Source: an uncultured bacterium (GTDB taxonomy: Bacteria; Actinomycetota; Coriobacteriia; Coriobacteriales; Eggerthellaceae). Taken from it: 64,000 nucleotides of DNA. Both the position numbers and the translations under genes were made by a program. The stretch spans positions 27,914-91,913 of the forward strand of contig CAJMLT010000002.1 in the NCBI GenBank assembly GCA_905214325.1, written 5' to 3'. Below, piece after piece: positions 16,717 through 25,822 of the stretch. The notes under the pieces are model-generated. The model made no database searches. It saw only the letters and a program-made list of their open reading frames with translations, and was not told the origin of the DNA. Positions within the stretch are counted from its first letter, which is position 1; each line of letters starts with the position of its first letter.

Positions 16717-17751
16717 TCAGTAGTTCTTCAGATCCTCGTCGGTGATTTTACCTCGGAACGTCCTGTAGACGATGACATGGTAGAGCAGCACCAGAGGAAG
16801 ACCGATGGCGGTGATGATGGTCATCGCAGTCAGCGCATATTCCGAGGATGCGCTTGCGGCGATGGTGATGGAGAGAAGCGGATCGGTTGCCGGAATGATG
16901 TAGGGGAATAAACCTGCAGCGGTGAGACCTATGAGCCCAACGCACGTTACACTCAAAGCGATATGACTCGCCAGATCCCGTCCCTTCGCCGCGAAAAGCA
17001 GCGAGATGAGAGGGCAGGCGATGGTGAGGATCGCACATACGATGGCAAGGATGTCGCTTATATCGCCCGTGAAGGAAAATGCGGGGGATGTGCAATACAG
17101 CAGTGAAGCGACAACGAAGCCGATGATGACGACGAAAGAAAAAACCGTCCGTATCTTCTTCGCCGTTTTATGAAGGGTTTCACCGACATCGGTTTTCACC
17201 GTTATCCACGAAGCACCCAAAAGTATCATCTGGGCCAATCCGAGAAGACCGCACATGAGAGCGAAAGGATTGAGGAGTGCGAAAAAGCCTCCGGTGTAGT
17301 CGCCGTTGGCGTTGAGCTCTATTCCGCCGAGGATGTTTCCGATAGCGACTCCGAAAAGGAGTGCCGGCAGAAGCGAGCCGATGAAGAAGAAGGCATCCCA
17401 TACTTTCGAAAGAGCCGGGTCGTGATGGCGGAATTCAATGGAGACCGCGCGGGCGATGAGCCCGAAGAGAACCAGCATGATCGCGAGATAGAATCCCGAG
17501 AACGACGTAGCATAGGCGGGCGGGAAAGCGGCGAATAACGCTCCGCCTGCCGTGAGCAGCCAAACTTCGTTGCCATCCCAAACAGGTCCGACCGCGCGTC
17601 TCATGATTGCTTTATCCCGCTCGTTCTTACCCAGGAACGGGTAGAGCACGCCAATCCCCAAGTCGAAGCCATCCAGGATGAAATAACCGATGATAAGCAC
17701 TGCGATGAGGATGAACCAAAGTCCTTGCAGAAACGTGACGTCGAGCATCAT
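16717..17751 (-). CDS. cydB: Cytochrome bd ubiquinol/menaquinol oxidase subunit II
   Basis: A 344-residue polytopic membrane protein, the second subunit of the bd oxidase. It shows the family opening FILIAVLIIGYFILDGFDLGIG in normal order, then RRAVGPVWDGNEVWLLTAGGALFAAFP and the later FxLxNPFALMCGL-type segment. The start overlaps the cydA stop by four bases (ATGA), preceded by AAGGAGGGAG. Together with CydA it reduces O2 to water using membrane quinol without pumping protons. Confidence 0.95.
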   Translation of the reverse strand: MMLDVTFLQGLWFILIAVLIIGYFILDGFDLGIGVLYPFLGKNERDKAIMRRAVGPVWDGNEVWLLTAGGALFAAFPPAYATSFSGFYLAIMLVLFGLIARAVSIEFRHHDPALSKVWDAFFFIGSLLPALLFGVAIGNILGGIELNANGDYTGGFFALLNPFALMCGLLGLAQMILLGASWITVKTDVGETLHKTAKKIRTVFSFVVIIGFVVASLLYCTSPAFSFTGDISDILAIVCAILTIACPLISLLFAAKGRDLASHIALSVTCVGLIGLTAAGLFPYIIPATDPLLSITIAASASSEYALTAMTIITAIGLPLVLLYHVIVYRTFRGKITDEDLKNY

Positions 17752-19154
17752 CGTTCTCCCTCCTTCACAATCGATTCGGTCGAAGCATCTCCGATCGAAG
17801 AAGTACCTGTACCTTCGGGAGAAGAGCCTTCCTCAACGGGTCCTTCTTTGATGAATTTGAAAACGATGCGCAGATAGGCGATGAGGATGAAGGTATAGAA
17901 GAGAATGAAAATACCTATGGTGAGCAATAGATCCGTTGAAGATACGGACTGCGATATCGCATCTTGGGTGAGCAGCTCACCCCAAACGATCCAGGGTTGT
18001 CTGCCCACTTCCGTCACGATCCAGCCCGACTGAATGGCTATAAGGGGCAGAAGAGGTCCGAATATCAAAAGGCGCAACATCCATTTTTTGGGTTCGACTT
18101 TCTTACGGGACGACCAGGCGGCGAGAAGCCAGAGAAGGCCCATGACCCCGAAGAGCGCGACCATGAGATGGTAGGCTTGGAATGTCAGGTTGACAGGTGG
18201 AGTCATGCCCTCACCGAAGGTGTTGAGTCCCGGGTAGACGGTATCGAAGCTACCCGATGCCAAAAAGCTCGTCGCACCGGCTAAAGGTAGATCGACGGTC
18301 ATGGTGCTGCGATTGGCTTCGTCGACCCAGCCGAACAGGGCAAGATCGGCACTGCCGCTTTCCCACATGCCTTCCATCGCTGCAAACTTGGAAGGTTGAT
18401 GCTCGGCGACGACGACGGCCTGTTGATGTGCCGCCGGCAGCATGAGCGCTAAGGTTATGAAACAAACGATAGCCCCGGTTTTAAGGGTCTTTTTACCGAA
18501 ATCCTTCTTTCCTTTGAGGAGGTGGTAGGCACCGATGGCTATAGCGACGAAAGAGCCGAAGATGAGCAGCGAATCAACGGTGTGGAAGTAGCGCGCTCCC
18601 AGAGAGGGATTGAGTGCGGCTTCCCAGAAATTGGTGATGAGAGCCTTGGTTCCTTCGGCAGTGGCCACGATTTCGTAGCCGGCCGGGGTCTGCATCCAGG
18701 AGTTGGCGATGAGAATCCAGAGAGCGGATAGGCACGAGCCCAGCCAGACCAGCCACCCGGAAATCATATAGAAGCGCGGTGATACTTTGTTGCGAGCGAA
18801 GATGAGCACCCCCAGAAAGGAGGATTCCAAAAAGAAGGCGAGGAGCGCTTCCGCTGCGAGCGGTGCGCCGAAGATATCGCCGACGAAACGCGAATAATCA
18901 GCCCAGTTGGTGCCGAACGAAAATTCCATCGTGATGCCCGTCGCAACTCCGACGGCGAACGTCACGGTGAAAATTTTCACCCAGAATCGTGCGGCTGCGC
19001 CGTCTTTGGGATCTCGAGAACGGTAATAGCGCGTTTCCGCAATCGCCAGAATCAGACCAAGACCGATAGACATCGGCACGAAGAGGAAATGAAAGGCGAT
19101 GCAAAGAGCGAATTGCAACCTCGAGAGAAAGACAACATCAGTGAATAATTCCAT
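17748..19154 (-). CDS. cydA: Cytochrome bd ubiquinol/menaquinol oxidase subunit I
   Basis: A 468-residue membrane subunit that carries the haems. Visible landmarks are the N-terminal RLQFALCIAFHFLFVP with the haem-ligand histidine at 22, the MEFSFGTNW and EALLAFFLESSFLG segments, a RYFHTVDSLL segment with a second candidate haem ligand, and the near-invariant GRQPWIV. The quinol loop appears of the short type. No cydC/cydD assembly transporter genes are adjacent. The pair suggests low-oxygen respiration or oxygen scavenging in an otherwise anaerobic organism. The start follows AGGGGGAACT. Confidence 0.95.
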   Translation of the reverse strand: MELFTDVVFLSRLQFALCIAFHFLFVPMSIGLGLILAIAETRYYRSRDPKDGAAARFWVKIFTVTFAVGVATGITMEFSFGTNWADYSRFVGDIFGAPLAAEALLAFFLESSFLGVLIFARNKVSPRFYMISGWLVWLGSCLSALWILIANSWMQTPAGYEIVATAEGTKALITNFWEAALNPSLGARYFHTVDSLLIFGSFVAIAIGAYHLLKGKKDFGKKTLKTGAIVCFITLALMLPAAHQQAVVVAEHQPSKFAAMEGMWESGSADLALFGWVDEANRSTMTVDLPLAGATSFLASGSFDTVYPGLNTFGEGMTPPVNLTFQAYHLMVALFGVMGLLWLLAAWSSRKKVEPKKWMLRLLIFGPLLPLIAIQSGWIVTEVGRQPWIVWGELLTQDAISQSVSSTDLLLTIGIFILFYTFILIAYLRIVFKFIKEGPVEEGSSPEGTGTSSIGDASTESIVKEGER

Positions 19155-19201
19155 CTGAGTTCCCCCTGTTCTTCTCTATTTCTCCACAATTCCTTCTTAA
19201 G

Positions 19202-19230
19202 ATGATAGTTTATCGGTAACATTTTAACAA
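19202..19230 (-). promoter_or_regulatory. Candidate cydAB promoter
   Basis: Reading the minus strand, TTGTTA (-35) and TATCAT (-10) are 17 bases apart, and the -10 lies about 48 bases from the cydA start. The rest of the 280-base region between cydA and leuA shows no clear Rex/FNR palindrome; a TATAGT at 19392-19397 could be the leuA -10, but its -35 is poor. Confidence 0.5.
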
Positions 19231-19434
19231 GAGGATTAGTTGTCGGTTTGAAAACGGATCTTCGATCTTCTTCCATCCGTGGTGTTCGTCATTTGTTTCT
19301 ACGGGAATCGGTGAAGGTGGTCGTGCCGGAATGGTCTTGGAAAAGAGCGGGACATCCGGGCTTCTGATCGGTAACGATCCATGAATAATGGTATAGTTGT
19401 GCAACTGAAACTCACCCGATGAAAGGATCGCAAG

Positions 19435-20958
19435 ATGACACGCAAGATCGCTATTTTCGATACCACTTTGCGCGACGGCGAACAGTCTCCCGGAGCGTCT
19501 ATGAATTCCGAAGAGAAGCTAGTCATCACGCGTCAACTTCTTCGTCTGGGTGTCGATGTGATCGAGGCCGGTTTTCCCGTTTCCTCCCCAGGGGATTTCA
19601 AGAGCGTGCAGCAGATAGCCGCCGAGGTAGGGGATCGCGCCGTCGTTTGCGCATTGACCCGTGCGGTCGAAAAGGACATCGACTCCGCCGCCGATGCGCT
19701 CGCTCAGTGCAAGCGTCCCCGCATCCATACGGGAATCGGTGTTTCCCACAGTCACATCTATGACAAATTGCGCACCACGCCCGACGTGATATTGGAACGT
19801 GCCGTCGCGGCGGTCAAATATGCAAAAAAATATGTCGAAGACGTCGAGTTCTACGCTGAAGATGCAGGTCGTTCCGACTATGAGTTTTTGGCCAAGGTCT
19901 GCGAGGCGGTTATCGCCGCAGGTGCCACGGTCGTGAACATCCCCGATACTACGGGGTATTCGTTGCCCGAAGAGTACGGTCGTCGCATAAGATTCCTCCG
20001 TGAAAACGTTTCCAATTTCGATAAGGCGACCATCTCGGTTCATTGTCATAACGATCTCGGTATGGCGACCGCTTTGTCTCTCGCCGGTGTGGCCAATGGT
20101 GCCACGCAGATCGAATGTACCATCAACGGACTTGGTGAGCGTGCCGGCAATACCGCCATGGAAGAAGTGGTCATGGCGATCAAGATGCACGGCGAAGAGC
20201 TCGATGCTCACACCGACATCAATTCGCGGGAGTTCGTTCGCGCTTCCCGCCTGGTTTCTTCGATCACCGGATTCTTGGTTCAGCCCAACAAGGCCATCGT
20301 GGGAGCAAATGCTTTCGCTCATTCTTCCGGAATCCATCAAGATGGTGTCATCAAGGCGCGTGACACCTACGAAATCATCGATCCGACCGAAGTCGGTGCC
20401 GGTCAGTCCTCGATCGTGCTTTCCGCCCGTTCGGGACGCGCGGCACTGCGTCACCGCCTCGAAGCGTTGGGCTATTTTATTGAGGGTCAGGCCTTCGAAG
20501 ACATCCATACGGCGTTTCTCGATCTCGCCGATAAGAAGAAGGAAGTCTACGATGAGGATTTGGAATCCCTCGTCGGAGAGCAGGGACGGGCACAGGAAGC
20601 GCGTTATACGCTCAAGGCCGTTCAGATCTCCTGTGGCTACCCGCTTACCCCAACCGCCACCGTCACGTTGCGTGATGCATCCGATAACGAATTTGTCGCC
20701 TGCGCTACCGGCACCGGCCCCGTCGATGCTCTCTATCGTGCGGTCAATGAAATCGTCGATATCGAAAATGACCTTTCGGAGTTTTCCGTTCAAAGTGTGA
20801 CACGTGGCATCGATGCTCTGGGTGAGGTTGCGATCAGGGTGACCGCAGCTGACGGTGAGGTGTTTACGGGTCGAGGGGCCGATGGTGACATTATCGTCTC
20901 TTCCGCCAAGGCTTATCTCAATGCTCTCAACCGTCTTATCGCAAGCAAGGAACAGTAG
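19435..20958 (+). CDS. leuA: 2-isopropylmalate synthase
   Basis: A 507-residue enzyme that condenses 2-oxoisovalerate with acetyl-CoA, the first committed step of leucine synthesis. The TIM-barrel start [17 protein letters not shown], the metal-binding [13 protein letters not shown] and [10 protein letters not shown], and HSSGIHQDG are intact. The C-terminal LeuA dimer/allosteric domain (from about 390) is present, so feedback inhibition by leucine is possible. Other leu genes are not adjacent. No leucine-rich leader peptide is visible upstream. ATG 19435 follows GAAAGGATCG. Confidence 0.92.
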   Translation: MTRKIAIFDTTLRDGEQSPGASMNSEEKLVITRQLLRLGVDVIEAGFPVSSPGDFKSVQQIAAEVGDRAVVCALTRAVEKDIDSAADALAQCKRPRIHTGIGVSHSHIYDKLRTTPDVILERAVAAVKYAKKYVEDVEFYAEDAGRSDYEFLAKVCEAVIAAGATVVNIPDTTGYSLPEEYGRRIRFLRENVSNFDKATISVHCHNDLGMATALSLAGVANGATQIECTINGLGERAGNTAMEEVVMAIKMHGEELDAHTDINSREFVRASRLVSSITGFLVQPNKAIVGANAFAHSSGIHQDGVIKARDTYEIIDPTEVGAGQSSIVLSARSGRAALRHRLEALGYFIEGQAFEDIHTAFLDLADKKKEVYDEDLESLVGEQGRAQEARYTLKAVQISCGYPLTPTATVTLRDASDNEFVACATGTGPVDALYRAVNEIVDIENDLSEFSVQSVTRGIDALGEVAIRVTAADGEVFTGRGADGDIIVSSAKAYLNALNRLIASKEQ

Positions 20959-20969
20959 GTCGACGCCGC

Positions 20970-21464
20970 GTGTTTTGTCTGAATTGCGGAACGAAAATCG
21001 CAGAGACCGATCGACGCTGTAGTAAGTGCGGCATGACGGTTTCCGAGATGAAGGCACGTATTGCGCAGGCGGAGGAAATGCTCACATACGCCGAAACCGT
21101 CGGCCCTGCTTCCACGACGAAGTTGCCTCCCGTCGCGCAACGGACGTACGTCGACAAGGAGGGTAATGTGTTTTCCCCCGCGGAGGAAATCCCTCTTCCA
21201 CCGCGCAAGGGCCCGGCTGTTCCCCTTGATGCGTTGCCTCATATCGGTTCCGAGGATCCTTATGTCACCATGCCCATTCAGCGGGTGGTGTCGGATAGGG
21301 GAGAAGTCGTCGCCGACGTCAACCGTGATGTCACCGTGTTCGTTCAGGAGGAGCCCAAGAAAGATACGACGACGTTTTTGAAACTCATCATCGGAATTCT
21401 TCTCGTTTTATTGGTCGCCGGTGTGCTTTTCGTGATCTGGAATTGGGTGGGGATTCCCTTTTAA
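20970..21464 (+). CDS. Zinc-ribbon protein with a C-terminal membrane helix
   Basis: A 164-residue protein of unknown function. It begins at GTG 20970 with a zinc ribbon (Cys3, Cys6, Cys17, Cys20 as CLNCG and CSKCG). A charged/proline-rich linker follows, and a single hydrophobic segment (about 138-160) ends the protein. This is a tail-anchored layout with the ribbon in the cytoplasm. Zinc-ribbon membrane proteins are common in actinomycetes and clostridia without assigned roles. It follows leuA after 11 bases and is probably co-transcribed. Two hairpins follow its stop. Confidence 0.75.
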   Translation: MFCLNCGTKIAETDRRCSKCGMTVSEMKARIAQAEEMLTYAETVGPASTTKLPPVAQRTYVDKEGNVFSPAEEIPLPPRKGPAVPLDALPHIGSEDPYVTMPIQRVVSDRGEVVADVNRDVTVFVQEEPKKDTTTFLKLIIGILLVLLVAGVLFVIWNWVGIPF

Positions 21465-21481
21465 CCATATGCGTCATCGGT

Positions 21482-21540
21482 GATGGTGATTCCCCGTATC
21501 ACCATCGGGAGTCGGTCAGTCGACCGACTCCCTTGTTTTG
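21482..21540 (+). terminator. Tandem hairpins ending the leuA transcript
   Basis: A perfect nine-pair hairpin (21482-21490 with 21498-21506) is directly followed by an eleven-pair hairpin (21507-21517 with 21522-21532) and a TTGTTTT tail. The second is a good Rho-independent terminator; the first may reinforce it. Confidence 0.85.
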
Positions 21541-21579
21541 ACGACCTTTCCGTGCGCCACCATGCTACGGGAGGTCGTT

Positions 21580-23589
21580 TTGATATACAATTCGAAGGCG
21601 AAATCACACTATCTCTGCGAATGGTATCGGGCGCACTTTACGGCAGAAGGTGAAGCATTGACCTACAATATCGATTTCCTCATTGCCGCACTTGTGCTTC
21701 TTGGTTTCGTGTTCGTTCATTTCCTTTTCGCCTGCCGTCGCGAGGATGCTTTGAGCATGAGGATATTCCTCGTTTTCGTCGTCGTCGGCTCGATCGATAT
21801 CGTTCTCGATATCGTTTCCGCCTGCCTTTTCGTCGACCCCCTTCAGCACTCGCTCGCCCTGCTCTACGGTGAACTCTCCTTGTTCTATCTGCTGCAGTGT
21901 CTCATTCCGTTTCTCCTCTTCGGTTATGCGGTTGCCCTCTGCGATGATCTGCAGAAAGGCTATATCCGCTCCCTGCTTATAGCATGGATTCCCTTTATAG
22001 TGTTCATCGCCGTCGTCGTCACCAATCCGTGGACCCATATACTCTTCTCCTTCGATCCGGTAACCCACGTCTATACCCATGGTCCGTTTTATTTTTCAAT
22101 GTATCTGTATGCGATCTTCTACTGCGGCTTGGCACTCATTTACGTGTTCTTGCATCGTCGGACATTGCGTCGTGTCGATTTCATCGCCATGTGGGAGTAC
22201 GCGATCATATCGGCGTCATGTGTGGTTCTTCAGTACTTCCATCCCGGTGTTCTTCTTACAGGGCTCGGTATCGGATTGGGAATAACGGTGATGTTTTTCA
22301 CCATCAACAATCCCTTCGAAATCATCGATCCATTGACGCGTGTTCTCGAAACGTCGGGATTCAAGCGTAAAATCGCTTCCCTCGTGGAGAAGAATCGCCA
22401 GTTCAACGTGATTTTTGTCTCCCTCGACCATCTCAACGTACTCAATGTGATAGGAGGACACGATCTGAGCGACGAATTATTGAAGACCACGGCGGCAGCA
22501 CTTGTTCGAGTGAGCGGAAACAAGCAGGTATTTCGTCTGAAGGGATCCCGTTTCGCTCTGGTCACGTTTTCGAGACGGGAAAACCGAAGGGTCGAAGAGG
22601 AGCTGCGGTCCTATTTCTCCGAGACCCACGAGATAAACGGAACCCAGTTCGAGATCAGTGCAAGTATCGGATCCATCAGTAACGCTTCGAAGATACAATC
22701 TCCCGAAGAGTTGCAGGGCTACATGGACTATCTCATCGCGGCGATTCGACGCAATGATTCGGTGGGTCTTATCGAGACCGAGAACGGTGTCGAGGAATAC
22801 CGTCGGTTCGAAATGATCAGAAGCTATGTCGCCCATGCTATTCGCGAGGATCTTCTGGAGGTCCGTTTTCAGCCGCTCTATTCCATTAAAGACAACCGTT
22901 TCATAGAATTTGAGGCGCTGACGCGTCTTGAGCATCCCGAATTAGGTTACATTCCCGCCGACGAGGTGATAGAGATAGCGGAAAGAGAAGGGTATATCAG
23001 GGAGTTGGGGGCTCTGCAGTTCGAAAAAGTGTGTCGTTTCGCTCGATCCCATGAGAACCACCTTGCCGAATGGGGAATCAGAGCACTCAAAGTAAATCTT
23101 TCTCCCCTGGAGTTGACCGCACCCGATTTGGGCTCACGTCTCCTGTCCACCATACGGCGATACGAACTCGATCCACGACTCTTCTGTTTCGAGGTTACCG
23201 AAACATCCGCAACGCAATATAACGATGAGTTGGATGATTTGATACGCGACCTTGCAAGTGTCGGTGCGACATTTTGTATGGATGATTTCGGATCGGGATT
23301 CGCCAATCTGGATACGGTACTGAATCTTCCTTTCGAAACGGTGAAGATCGACCGAACACTTCTCGTGGACGCCGCCGACAGCGAGCGTGCGGCCAAATTG
23401 TATCAGAGCGTCTTGCGGGTTATGTCGGATCTGGGTTATACCGTGGTATCCGAGGGGGTCGAAACCGAAGAGCAGGTCGATCTTCTCCGTGCGTGGGGGT
23501 CGGATATGCTGCAGGGATATTACTACAGTGAACCGCTTCCCTTGGAAGAGGTCTTCCCCTTCCTGAGAAGGCGGTCCCTTCTTGCTTGA
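21580..23589 (+). CDS. Membrane-bound c-di-GMP phosphodiesterase with degenerate GGDEF domain and EAL domain
   Basis: About 669 residues. Some seven hydrophobic segments form an N-terminal sensory region. A GGDEF-like domain follows, but the active site is LKGSRF instead of GGDEF, so it should not make c-di-GMP. The EAL domain keeps the catalytic set: EFEALTRLEHP, the Asn in KVNLSP, FEVTET, MDDFGSGF with two aspartates, VKIDR and VSEGVETEEQ, so it probably hydrolyses c-di-GMP. TTG 21580 has GGGAGG at good spacing. TTG 21658 (AGAAGG ahead) starts just before the first helix and is a real alternative. Two envelope genes follow almost without gap. Confidence 0.85.
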   Translation: MIYNSKAKSHYLCEWYRAHFTAEGEALTYNIDFLIAALVLLGFVFVHFLFACRREDALSMRIFLVFVVVGSIDIVLDIVSACLFVDPLQHSLALLYGELSLFYLLQCLIPFLLFGYAVALCDDLQKGYIRSLLIAWIPFIVFIAVVVTNPWTHILFSFDPVTHVYTHGPFYFSMYLYAIFYCGLALIYVFLHRRTLRRVDFIAMWEYAIISASCVVLQYFHPGVLLTGLGIGLGITVMFFTINNPFEIIDPLTRVLETSGFKRKIASLVEKNRQFNVIFVSLDHLNVLNVIGGHDLSDELLKTTAAALVRVSGNKQVFRLKGSRFALVTFSRRENRRVEEELRSYFSETHEINGTQFEISASIGSISNASKIQSPEELQGYMDYLIAAIRRNDSVGLIETENGVEEYRRFEMIRSYVAHAIREDLLEVRFQPLYSIKDNRFIEFEALTRLEHPELGYIPADEVIEIAEREGYIRELGALQFEKVCRFARSHENHLAEWGIRALKVNLSPLELTAPDLGSRLLSTIRRYELDPRLFCFEVTETSATQYNDELDDLIRDLASVGATFCMDDFGSGFANLDTVLNLPFETVKIDRTLLVDAADSERAAKLYQSVLRVMSDLGYTVVSEGVETEEQVDLLRAWGSDMLQGYYYSEPLPLEEVFPFLRRRSLLA

Positions 23590-23590
23590 T

Positions 23591-24496
23591 ATGTCGTCTG
23601 ACAGGTCGGTGTTTTCTCGGATGGGAAGACGTGTTCTTCTGGTTGCCCTGTTCGCAGGTCTCTTCTTTTCGAGCCTATTGTTCTCTCCTCAAGCCCATGC
23701 CGAAGACGGAGATGACGTTTACGCGGAAGGACGCTTCTATGTTTCCATCTTCGACGGTGAGAGCCTTCCGGATCGAATCGAGGACGTTTCGAGCAATGTA
23801 TCGAACTATACCAACGCCATCATCGTCGAGAATGCGCTCGATACGGCATCGATCTTCTCGGAAGTCATCTACGACCCGAAGGGGTTACCGGATCATTATC
23901 TCAAAAACCGACCTACTGAAGGTTCGATCGTCGAAGCATGCCGGGAAAAAGGCATCTCTTATGATCCGAGCAACCAAAAGCTCATCTGGTATGTGATAAA
24001 AAACCAAGACGACGGTTACCATATCGACGGGGCTATCCTCACGAAAGCATCGGGTGATCCCGACCCCGATTCCGATTCGGGGGACTCGGATGTCGATGGG
24101 GTTCGGGAACCGGAAAAATCCGATGGCATCCCGGGTGGAACTCGAGATTTTGCCATTTCGGTACGTGAACCGTCCCGCAGCGTATCTGCTCCATCTGATG
24201 TCAAACCTCCCGCCGAAGGGGAACAAGCGGCTTTCGTGCTGGAAAACTCGAGAGACGCCCTCATCTCTTCGTTGGGCGAAACCTTCTTCCGATCCTACGA
24301 CGATGCCGATTCTGCGGCGCGTGCGGCTTCTTTCGACGAGGGGGAGGTCTACCGTGTTTTACAGACGACGGGTCTTGCCGGCATGGTCGTGGCCGGCGGG
24401 GGCCTGATGGCCTGCTGCGTGCAACTCATACGGTCTCTGCGCGTCTTCGATGGTGTCGACGAGGAGATGCTTCAACGGATGCGGGGTGGACGATGA
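23591..24496 (+). CDS. Secreted or membrane-anchored protein of unknown function
   Basis: About 301 residues. A hydrophobic signal sequence (around residues 14-35, ending AHA-ED) is followed by a roughly 200-residue extracellular region, an Asp/Ser-rich linker, and a single C-terminal helix (about 262-282). The short segment LIWYVIKNQDDGYHIDG resembles a repeat module of Gram-positive surface proteins, from memory and unconfirmed. ATG 23591 is one base after the EAL gene, but the ribosome site is weak; ATG 23621 is another possible start. The four-base overlap with the next gene suggests co-translation. Confidence 0.7.
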   Translation: MSSDRSVFSRMGRRVLLVALFAGLFFSSLLFSPQAHAEDGDDVYAEGRFYVSIFDGESLPDRIEDVSSNVSNYTNAIIVENALDTASIFSEVIYDPKGLPDHYLKNRPTEGSIVEACREKGISYDPSNQKLIWYVIKNQDDGYHIDGAILTKASGDPDPDSDSGDSDVDGVREPEKSDGIPGGTRDFAISVREPSRSVSAPSDVKPPAEGEQAAFVLENSRDALISSLGETFFRSYDDADSAARAASFDEGEVYRVLQTTGLAGMVVAGGGLMACCVQLIRSLRVFDGVDEEMLQRMRGGR

Positions 24497-25113
24497 ACTA
24501 CGATCCCCGAAACATAAAGGTGATGCGACGTTGGATCATCGCTTGTCTGGTTATCGCTTTGATCTCGTTCGGGCTTTGGTTCACTCCGTTGCTGATGACG
24601 GGTGAGTCATCCTGCATCGATCTCGTCATCGGAGTGTCTTGGTTTCTCGTCGTTGCGATATTGAGTTTTTTCGTTCGCTTTCTGGAGAGGCGGCACTATG
24701 TTGCCGTGCGGACGGTCTACATCAATCACCGCAAAGGTTTTTGCCGGGGAACGGGAAGCTTTTTCTACGACAACGTGATAGACCTCGTGGAACAGATGAT
24801 CAAGAAGATGGTCAATGCCGATCGGAGAAGCGATCTTTTCCCCCTTCCTCAGGATTTCTCTGCGGCCTATGCTATAAAAACCCTTGTGTTTTCCTATGAA
24901 TTCCCCCAGAACGTCTCCCGTAGGAACAAGCTGGGTTTTCATCCCGTGAAGGATCTCCTCTTCCCGGATCACAAAGAAGCGATCGCCTCCGCGCGGGAGG
25001 TGAGGGTCGTGCGATGGGAGGGAAGCGTCGTCAGCTATCTCGATGGGGAAGAGCGGCGATTCGCCTCCGTCGACGACCTTGAGGATATTTTGAATGGATA
25101 CCTGCTTTCCTGA
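24493..25113 (+). CDS. Conserved-looking two-helix membrane protein of unknown function
   Basis: A 206-residue protein I do not recognise. Two hydrophobic helices lie at about 13-35 and 43-62, then a cytoplasmic, charged domain of about 140 residues with an amphipathic RFLERRHYVAV junction. It starts within the stop of the preceding gene (ATGA). With the EAL protein and the secreted protein it forms a three-gene unit, so a link with c-di-GMP-controlled envelope behaviour is possible but untested. Confidence 0.7.
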   Translation: MNYDPRNIKVMRRWIIACLVIALISFGLWFTPLLMTGESSCIDLVIGVSWFLVVAILSFFVRFLERRHYVAVRTVYINHRKGFCRGTGSFFYDNVIDLVEQMIKKMVNADRRSDLFPLPQDFSAAYAIKTLVFSYEFPQNVSRRNKLGFHPVKDLLFPDHKEAIASAREVRVVRWEGSVVSYLDGEERRFASVDDLEDILNGYLLS

Positions 25114-25207
25114 GGCGACGGCACCCCTTTTCCTACCCTTGATTTCCGCTTTGTCGTCCGTCCATGTGCCGTTTCATGCAGAGAATCTGTACTTTGCCTG
25201 CCGATCG

Positions 25208-25237
25208 TTGGAAATGATTCTTAAATTATGGTATAAA
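25208..25237 (+). promoter_or_regulatory. Candidate promoter for the rimP-nusA-infB operon
   Basis: TTGGAA (-35) and TATAAA (-10) are 18 bases apart, about 100 bases before the rimP start. The preceding intergenic stretch from 25114 has no other obvious signal. Transcription from here would make a leader of roughly 90 bases that contains the hairpin at 25282. Confidence 0.5.
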
Positions 25238-25281
25238 GGGTAGCGACGTTTGTACGTATACTCATACTTTCGAGGTAAGAG

Positions 25282-25311
25282 GAAGTGGGCTTTGTCCCGC
25301 TTCTTTTGTTT
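25282..25311 (+). terminator. Terminator-like hairpin in the rimP leader
   Basis: GAAGTGGG (25282-25289) pairs with CCCGCTTC (25296-25303), including one T-G pair, and is followed at once by TTTTGTTT. It lies 27 bases before the rimP start, downstream of the candidate promoter, so it would act as an attenuator of the nusA operon rather than as an end-of-gene terminator. Confidence 0.55.
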
Positions 25312-25337
25312 CTCGGGTGGTTTCGGAAAGGAGACTT

Positions 25338-25808
25338 ATGCTTACGGAAAGAGAACGCACTTTGCTCGACGCATTGGCTCCCACAGCCGAAAAACGGGGT
25401 ATTGAATTGGTGACGGTAGAGGTCGTGGGTGCGAAAAAGGCGCCGACCATCCGTGTCTACATCGATTGCGAAGGCGGCATCGGCTTCGAAGAGCTGTCCT
25501 GCGCGCAGTCGTGGATCAATGACATCATGGATGAGCTCGATCCTTTCCCGGGGGCATATATGCTCGAGGTTTCCTCACCCGGCATCGATCGGCCTTTGCG
25601 TACACTTGAGCATTTCCAGCGCTTTGCAGGGGAGAAAGCTCAGATAGTCTTGACGAGCCCCGTTGAGTCCCGTTCGAAATGGGTGGGCATCTTACGGGGC
25701 ATTGAAAACGATACGGTGCTTCTCGAAGTGGACGGGTTGATTGAAAAACTACCCTTTTCACAAATCAAGAAGGCACGGGTAAAGGGAACCGTGGATTTCG
25801 GTGCTTAA
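25338..25808 (+). CDS. rimP: Ribosome maturation factor RimP
   Basis: A 156-residue factor for 30S subunit assembly. The middle segment IRVYIDCEGGIGFEELSC, YMLEVSSPGIDRPL and the C-terminal Sm-like part (GILRGIENDTVLLEVDG) are typical. ATG 25338 follows AAAGGAGA; an upstream in-frame start at 25317 lacks support. It opens the classical rimP-nusA-ylxR-infB-rbfA order. Confidence 0.94.
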   Translation: MLTERERTLLDALAPTAEKRGIELVTVEVVGAKKAPTIRVYIDCEGGIGFEELSCAQSWINDIMDELDPFPGAYMLEVSSPGIDRPLRTLEHFQRFAGEKAQIVLTSPVESRSKWVGILRGIENDTVLLEVDGLIEKLPFSQIKKARVKGTVDFGA

Positions 25809-25822
25809 GAAAGGAAGCAGCA

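Noticed and set aside
19155..19434. Leucine leader peptide, T-box or Rex site between cydA and leuA
   Set aside because: No leucine-rich short ORF, T-box core or TTGTGA-N6-TCACAA palindrome could be found.
19519..21057. A 512-residue open frame on the minus strand across leuA
   Set aside because: It is antisense to a well-conserved gene, has no ribosome site or domain, and is explained by codon bias leaving the opposite frame open.
21538..21566. TTGACG with CATGCT at 17 bases as promoter of the EAL gene
   Set aside because: The -10 matches at only three positions and it overlaps the terminator tail; not enough to call.
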